A DNA stretch of 53,278 nucleotides from Bacillota bacterium (GTDB taxonomy: Bacteria > Bacillota > Clostridia > Oscillospirales > Oscillospiraceae). The notes beneath the pieces are model-generated. The model was not told where the DNA came from, searched no databases, and was given only the letters and a program-made list of their open reading frames with translations. Location of the stretch: positions 1 to 53,278 of the forward strand of contig JALFUQ010000067.1 of assembly GCA_022784505.1 (NCBI GenBank), read 5' to 3'. Position numbers and translations under genes: made by a program. Of this stretch, positions 49,012 to 53,278 are shown piece after piece; positions within the stretch are counted from its first letter, which is position 1; each line of letters starts with the position of its first letter.

Positions 49012-49500
49012 ATGCTTCTTGATCTGAGAGAAATAATTGAAGTCCCCGGAAAGAGCGTCCCGTTCAGATGCGAGCTGGAGCCCGAGGAGCTTTTAAACGA
49101 ATCGATCAAGGCGTATCGCTCAAAGCCCGTAGCCGAAGGCCGTGTGTTCAATGCAGCCGGTATCCTGACACTCGAGGGTACTTTGGAAGCTGATATGACT
49201 TGCGTCTGCGACCGATGTGGTAAGGAGTTTGACAGCGTCAAGTTAATGGACCTTAATGCCTATATCTCCGACGGAGAGTCCGATGATCCGGAAGCCTTTG
49301 TTCTCGACGGGGACAAGCTCGATCTTACGGAAGTGCTCTCCACCCTTTTAGTTCTCGACATGGAAACGAAGTTTCTGTGCTCTGAAGACTGTAAAGGTCT
49401 TTGCTCCAAATGCGGAGCTGATTTGAATCTCGGACCCTGCGGTTGCAGGAAAGAAATCGATCCAAGACTTGCTGTGCTTGAGCAGCTTTTGGATAAATAA
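49012..49500 (+). CDS. yceD: YceD/DUF177 family protein, large ribosomal RNA accumulation
   Basis: A 162-aa protein, MLLDLREIIEVPGKSVPF, with the family's central CVCDRCGKEFDS and C-terminal LCSEDCKGLCSKCGADLN plus CGC, two Cys-rich zinc-like clusters. YceD (DUF177) is needed for normal 23S rRNA levels in plants and bacteria and is nearly always upstream of rpmF, as here. ATG 49012 is used because the promoter at 48956-48984 lies inside the longer frame and GAGAGGTG precedes it. Confidence 0.9.
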   Translation: MLLDLREIIEVPGKSVPFRCELEPEELLNESIKAYRSKPVAEGRVFNAAGILTLEGTLEADMTCVCDRCGKEFDSVKLMDLNAYISDGESDDPEAFVLDGDKLDLTEVLSTLLVLDMETKFLCSEDCKGLCSKCGADLNLGPCGCRKEIDPRLAVLEQLLDK

Positions 49501-49541
49501 GAACAGGCTGCTCATAACAGCTAATTACAGGAGGTGTCACC

Positions 49542-49724
49542 ATGGCAGTCCCTAAGGGAAAAGTATCAAGACAGAGACGAGACAAGAGACGTTCCTCTCA
49601 TTGGAAGCTTGAGGCTCCCGGTATCGTAAAGTGCCCCAACTGTGGTGCTTTCAAAATGCCTCATCGTGCCTGCAATGCCTGCGGTATGTACAACGGCCGT
49701 CAGGTTCTGAAGGTAAAAGAGTAA
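49542..49724 (+). CDS. rpmF: 50S ribosomal protein L32, zinc-binding form
   Basis: 60 aa, MAVPKGKVSRQRRDKRRSSH. Four cysteines (31, 34, 44, 47; CPNC and CNAC) show the zinc-ribbon (C+) paralogue. GGAGGTG 5' of ATG. Operon with yceD; terminator follows. Confidence 0.97.
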   Translation: MAVPKGKVSRQRRDKRRSSHWKLEAPGIVKCPNCGAFKMPHRACNACGMYNGRQVLKVKE

Positions 49725-49735
49725 TTGAAACGCTT

Positions 49736-49766
49736 AAAGAGGAAAGGTTATCCCTTTCCTCTTTTT
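49736..49766 (+). terminator. terminator of yceD-rpmF
   Basis: Twelve-bp stem AAAGAGGAAAGG, 5-nt loop, T tract. Confidence 0.92.
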
Positions 49767-49782
49767 GCTTAAAGGAATCTGA

Positions 49783-51171
49783 ATGGATAATATAATTTCC
49801 AAAATTGAAGATAACAGCCCGCTGAAGCACCGCATACGCGTCGGTGATACGCTGCTTGCCATAAACGGCAAAGAGGTCATCGATGTGCTCGACTACAAGT
49901 TCTTCGGCTATGACCCCGAGGTCAGCGTCACCGTGCGCACGCCCGACGGGCTTGAGCACACCGTGCATGTGGCGAAGGCCGAGGGTCAGGATCTCGGGCT
50001 CGAATTTGAGACCTACCTCATGGACAAGCCCCGCAGCTGTGCAAATAATTGCGTTTTCTGCTTTATCGATCAGCTGCCAAAGGGCATGCGCCGCACGATG
50101 TATTTTAAGGACGACGATGCGCGCCTGAGCTTCCTTTTGGGAAATTACATCACCATGACGAACCTTTCCGATCGCGAGATACAGCGCATATGCGACCTGC
50201 ATATTAGCCCCATCAATGTCTCGGTGCATGCGACAAATCCCGAACTTCGGGTCAAAATGCTGCGCAACCGCTTCGCCGGAAGATGCATTGACATCATGCG
50301 CCGCTTTGCCGCGGCAGGCATCATGATGAACTGCCAGATCGTCTGCTGCCCGGGTCTAAACGACGGGGGCGAGCTCGAGCGCACCATGCGCGAGCTTGCT
50401 GAAATGTACCCTGCGGTGCACAGCGTTTCCATTGTGCCGGTGGGGCTCACAAAGTTCCGTGAGGGGCTTTATGAGCTTAAATCCTTCACGCCCGAACACG
50501 CCGGTGAGACGATAGACCTCGTCACCGCGTTTGGCGATAAATGCATCGAAAAATTCGGTACACGGCTGTTTTTCTGCTCTGACGAGATGTATATCTGCGC
50601 AAACCGTGAGCTGCCGGATGATGAGTTTTACGAGGAGCATACGCAGCTTGAAAACGGTGTCGGCATGATAAGGCTTTTGGAGGCGGAGTTTAAATCGGCG
50701 CTGAGCCTGTCGGATAAGCCCGACGGTGTGCCGTTTTCCATTGCCTGCGGTGTGTCGGTCGCCCCGTTTTTTGAAAAACTTGTTTGCGCAGCGCGCGAAA
50801 AGTATGATAATATAGACGGAAGGGTCTATGCGATCGAAAACGACTTCTTCGGTCACAGTATAAATGTCACCGGCCTTATCACAGGGGGCGACCTTATAAA
50901 CCAGCTCAAGGGCAAGGATCTCGGCGAGCGGCTTTTCATCTCGCAGAATATGCTGCGCCGTGACGAGATGGATTTTCTCGACGATGTGCTTCTCGAGGAT
51001 GCGGTCACCGCCCTCGGTGTGCCCATCTACCCCATCGGTCAGGACGGCTTTGACCTGTGGGATGCCATCTCCGGCGATGCGCTTCCCGAGGTCAAGCTCC
51101 CCGTCAGGGACAGCGAAATGAGCCGGTTTGATAAAGAGCAATTTTATAAATATAATCAAAATGGAGGTTGA
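49783..51171 (+). CDS. DUF512 family PDZ/radical-SAM-like protein
   Basis: A 462-aa protein. Residues 1-70 are PDZ-like (ISKIEDNSPLKHRIRVGDTL). Cys86, Cys90 and Cys93 (CANNCVFC) form a radical-SAM-type Cx3Cx2C motif, followed by DDDARLSFLLGNYITMTN and NVSVHATNPELRVKML. The C-terminal DUF512 domain has EAEFKSALS and QMLRRDEMDFLDDV-like (NMLRRDEMDFLDDV) segments. The family sits beside der in many Clostridia; function unknown. Confidence 0.9.
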   Translation: MDNIISKIEDNSPLKHRIRVGDTLLAINGKEVIDVLDYKFFGYDPEVSVTVRTPDGLEHTVHVAKAEGQDLGLEFETYLMDKPRSCANNCVFCFIDQLPKGMRRTMYFKDDDARLSFLLGNYITMTNLSDREIQRICDLHISPINVSVHATNPELRVKMLRNRFAGRCIDIMRRFAAAGIMMNCQIVCCPGLNDGGELERTMRELAEMYPAVHSVSIVPVGLTKFREGLYELKSFTPEHAGETIDLVTAFGDKCIEKFGTRLFFCSDEMYICANRELPDDEFYEEHTQLENGVGMIRLLEAEFKSALSLSDKPDGVPFSIACGVSVAPFFEKLVCAAREKYDNIDGRVYAIENDFFGHSINVTGLITGGDLINQLKGKDLGERLFISQNMLRRDEMDFLDDVLLEDAVTALGVPIYPIGQDGFDLWDAISGDALPEVKLPVRDSEMSRFDKEQFYKYNQNGG

Positions 51172-51175
51172 ATAA

Positions 51176-52501
51176 ATGTCAAAACCTCTCGTAGCCATTG
51201 TCGGCAGACCGAATGTCGGCAAATCAATGCTGTTTAATAAGCTCGTGGGCAAGCGCTTGTCCATCGTTGAGGACACGCCCGGCGTCACCCGTGACAGGCT
51301 GTATGCTGAGTGCGAGTGGTGCGGCCACAAGTTTGATATCGTCGACACCGGCGGCATCGAGCCCACGACCGATAACGAGATACTCATGTTCATGCGCGAG
51401 CAGGCGAATATCGCCATTAGTGCGGCGGATGTCATCATCCTCGTCACCGATGTGCGCACGGGTGTCACCGCCGCCGACAAGGATGTTGCGAATATGCTGC
51501 TGCGCTCGAGAAAGCCCACAGTGCTCGCAGTCAACAAAATGGACTCGACCGGCCGTGTCGACCCTGCGATATATGAGTTTTACGAGCTCGGCATGGGTGA
51601 TCCCATCGCCGTTTCGGCCGTCCACGGCCACGGCACGGGCGACCTACTCGACGAGTGCGTCAAGTACTTCCCCGAGGATAACGACGAGGACGAGGAAGAC
51701 GACCGCATCAAGGTTGCCGTCATCGGCAAGCCCAATGTTGGCAAGTCCTCGCTCATAAACCACATTCTCGGCGAAAAGCGTGTTATCGTCAGCAATATGG
51801 CGGGTACGACCCGCGATGCCGTTGACTCCGAGATCGATAACAAGTTCGGCAAATATGTGTTCATCGACACCGCCGGTATCCGCCGCAAGTCCAAAGTAGA
51901 CGAGCGTGTCGAGAAGTTTTCCGTCATGCGTGCGCAGATGGCAATTGAGCGTGCCGATGTCTGCCTTATCATGATTGATGCCCGCGAGGGGGTGACCGAG
52001 CAGGACACCAAAATCGCAGGTCTTGCGCACGAAGCCGGAAAGGCGAGCATCATCGTCGTCAACAAATGGGATCTTATTGAAAAAGAGACCGGCACGCTTG
52101 AAAAAATGCGTAAGGAGGTCATGCGTGACCTCAGCTTCATGAGCTATGCCCCGGTGCTGTTCATCTCTGCCGTCACCGGCCAGCGCACCGACCGCATTTT
52201 TGAGCTCGTAAACTTCGTCAACGACCAGAGCAATATGCGCATCACCACCGGTATGCTCAACAATGTCCTTGCCGACGCTCAGGCTCGCGTGCAGCCGCCC
52301 ACCGACAAGGGTCGCAGGCTCAAGGTGTACTACATGACGCAGACCGGCATCAAGCCGCCCAACTTCGTCATTTTCTGCAACTCAAAGGAGCTGTTTCACT
52401 TCTCGTATCAGCGCTATATTGAAAATCAGATTCGCGCCGTGTTCGGCCTTGAGGGTACGCCCATCAGGCTGGTCATCCGGCAGAAGGGAGACAAGGAATG
52501 A
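51176..52501 (+). CDS. der: ribosome biogenesis GTPase Der (EngA)
   Basis: A 441-aa essential GTPase with two tandem G domains: GRPNVGKS (residues 9-16), DTGG, NKMD and then GKPNVGKS (near 184), DTAGIRRK, NKWD, followed by the C-terminal KH-like domain (GRRLKVYYMTQTGIKPPNFV). Acts in 50S maturation. Overlaps the next gene by 4 nt. Confidence 0.97.
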   Translation: MSKPLVAIVGRPNVGKSMLFNKLVGKRLSIVEDTPGVTRDRLYAECEWCGHKFDIVDTGGIEPTTDNEILMFMREQANIAISAADVIILVTDVRTGVTAADKDVANMLLRSRKPTVLAVNKMDSTGRVDPAIYEFYELGMGDPIAVSAVHGHGTGDLLDECVKYFPEDNDEDEEDDRIKVAVIGKPNVGKSSLINHILGEKRVIVSNMAGTTRDAVDSEIDNKFGKYVFIDTAGIRRKSKVDERVEKFSVMRAQMAIERADVCLIMIDAREGVTEQDTKIAGLAHEAGKASIIVVNKWDLIEKETGTLEKMRKEVMRDLSFMSYAPVLFISAVTGQRTDRIFELVNFVNDQSNMRITTGMLNNVLADAQARVQPPTDKGRRLKVYYMTQTGIKPPNFVIFCNSKELFHFSYQRYIENQIRAVFGLEGTPIRLVIRQKGDKE

Positions 52502-53136
52502 CCGCTTTTCTGCTCTCCGTGACCGCTATTGTCGCCTACTTTTTCGGAAGCATCAGCACCATTAACCTCAGCTCTAATTTGATTTTCCACTGCGACATCA
52601 AGAAGGAGTACCCGCTCGACAACTTAGGCATTACCCGCTTTGTCAAGGACTTCGGTGTCAAGGGTCTTGCGAAGTTTCTGGGGCTCGAGGCCGCAAAGGC
52701 GCTCATCCCGCTGATACTCGGCGGTGTGCTGCTCGGCATCGTCGACCACGCCGATATCGGCCAAGCCTTCGCCATGTTCTGCATGGTGCTCGGCATCGTG
52801 TTCCCGATAATGTACCGCTTCAAGGGCTCGACGACCATGCTTGCCGTCGGTCTCGGTACGTTCTTCATCGGCTCCGGTGTCGGCTTTGCCACACTCGTGG
52901 TGTTCCTCGCCGTGTACTTTGCGACACGCTATGTCTCGCTTGCGAAGCTCGCCGCAACGCTCATGATGTGCCTTGCGACATTTATGATGATCGACACACC
53001 CTTTGTCAAGTACCTCGTGCTGCTGACGGCGCTCGTCGTGTTCATCGAAAACCGCCACGCTATAGTGCGGCTCGTAAAAGGCAAGGAGAAAAAGTTCCGC
53101 TATCGCAAGGATATCAGCTATATGTTCGACAAATAA
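52498..53136 (+). CDS. PlsY-like membrane protein with degenerate active-site motifs
   Basis: A 212-aa polytopic protein in the usual plsY position after der. Normal PlsY (acyl-phosphate:glycerol-3-phosphate acyltransferase) has GSGNxGATN, GHxFPvFxxFKGGKGVAT. Here these read LDNLGITRF and GIVFPIMYRFKGSTTMLA: the framework residues remain but the His and the GKG are lost. The enzyme may be inactive or altered; a second, normal plsY is probably elsewhere (inference). Confidence 0.72.
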   Translation: MTAFLLSVTAIVAYFFGSISTINLSSNLIFHCDIKKEYPLDNLGITRFVKDFGVKGLAKFLGLEAAKALIPLILGGVLLGIVDHADIGQAFAMFCMVLGIVFPIMYRFKGSTTMLAVGLGTFFIGSGVGFATLVVFLAVYFATRYVSLAKLAATLMMCLATFMMIDTPFVKYLVLLTALVVFIENRHAIVRLVKGKEKKFRYRKDISYMFDK

Positions 53137-53159
53137 GCGCGAAAACGGAATATTTACAG

Positions 53160-53188
53160 TTGACAACGCCGCTCGATTCTGCTAGAAT
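53160..53188 (+). promoter_or_regulatory. promoter of the tRNA-Ala unit
   Basis: TTGACA, 17-nt spacer, TAGAAT, 13 nt before the tRNA. Strong enough to drive a tRNA or rRNA operon continuing past the window. Confidence 0.8.
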
Positions 53189-53201
53189 ATCTCTTGCACT
53201 C

Positions 53202-53277
<76 letters not shown>

Positions 53278-53278
53278 A

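Overview
This 53-kb window looks like chromosomal DNA of a moderately GC-rich, low-copy-repeat Clostridia (Bacillota), most like a gut Oscillospiraceae/Ruminococcaceae member. This rests on the ylxM-ffh-rpsP-khpA-rimM-trmD block, rny, a BofC-domain protein, DUF512-der-plsY, YceD-rpmF, a biotin-dependent Na+-pumping decarboxylase, GTP-type PEPCK and NADP-type glutamate dehydrogenase. Most intergenic regions carry textbook sigma-A promoters with 17-nt spacers and compact U-tract terminators. No IS element, integrase, CRISPR array or rRNA was seen.

Layout. 1-6.8 kb (minus strand): ylxM, ffh, rpsP, khpA, rimM, a trmD fused to an acetyltransferase, rsmA and the start of pckG. 6.9-18.6 kb (plus): a 7.2-kb cyclic beta-glucan synthase-like gene, the M16 pair yfmF/yfmH, lgt, a small unknown gene and a nitroreductase. 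18.6-20.1 kb (minus): a GH25 lysozyme and a sigma-region-4-like pair. 20.1-27.3 kb: tRNA-Thr, tRNA-Tyr, a DUF1810 gene, a folded repeat, a purine permease, a zinc-ribbon gene, gdhA, and a lipoprotein with two DUF3137-like membrane proteins. 27.3-35.9 kb (minus): a 14-gene phage-derived head and tail-tip cluster. 35.9-37.1 kb: a second copy of the folded repeat, a 6S RNA, a DUF1292 gene and a BofC-like gene. 37.3-43.3 kb (plus): PBP1A, a small unknown gene and the oxaloacetate decarboxylase operon. 43.3-53.3 kb: rny with a structured leader, a protein O-mannosyltransferase, rpiB, a DUF4015 protein, a PepSY-like gene, yceD-rpmF, DUF512, der, a degenerate plsY-like gene and tRNA-Ala at the right edge.

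The most unusual region is the phage-like cluster. It has intact terminase ATPase and nuclease motifs, portal, protease, HK97-like capsid, connectors, tail tube, LysM protein, hub and spike, all without frameshifts and tightly overlapped. It lacks a tape measure, sheath, receptor binding, lysis, repressor and integrase genes, its small terminase is truncated, and it sits between housekeeping genes. This fits a domesticated particle, possibly gene-transfer-agent-like, although an eroding prophage remnant remains possible. The second unusual signal is a pair of structured intergenic elements (about 21.0-21.24 kb and 36.02-36.18 kb). They share a core, but their outer arms differ while keeping base pairing. 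Metabolically, PEPCK, GDH and the decarboxylase suggest amino-acid and dicarboxylate fermentation coupled to Na+ export; this is inference.
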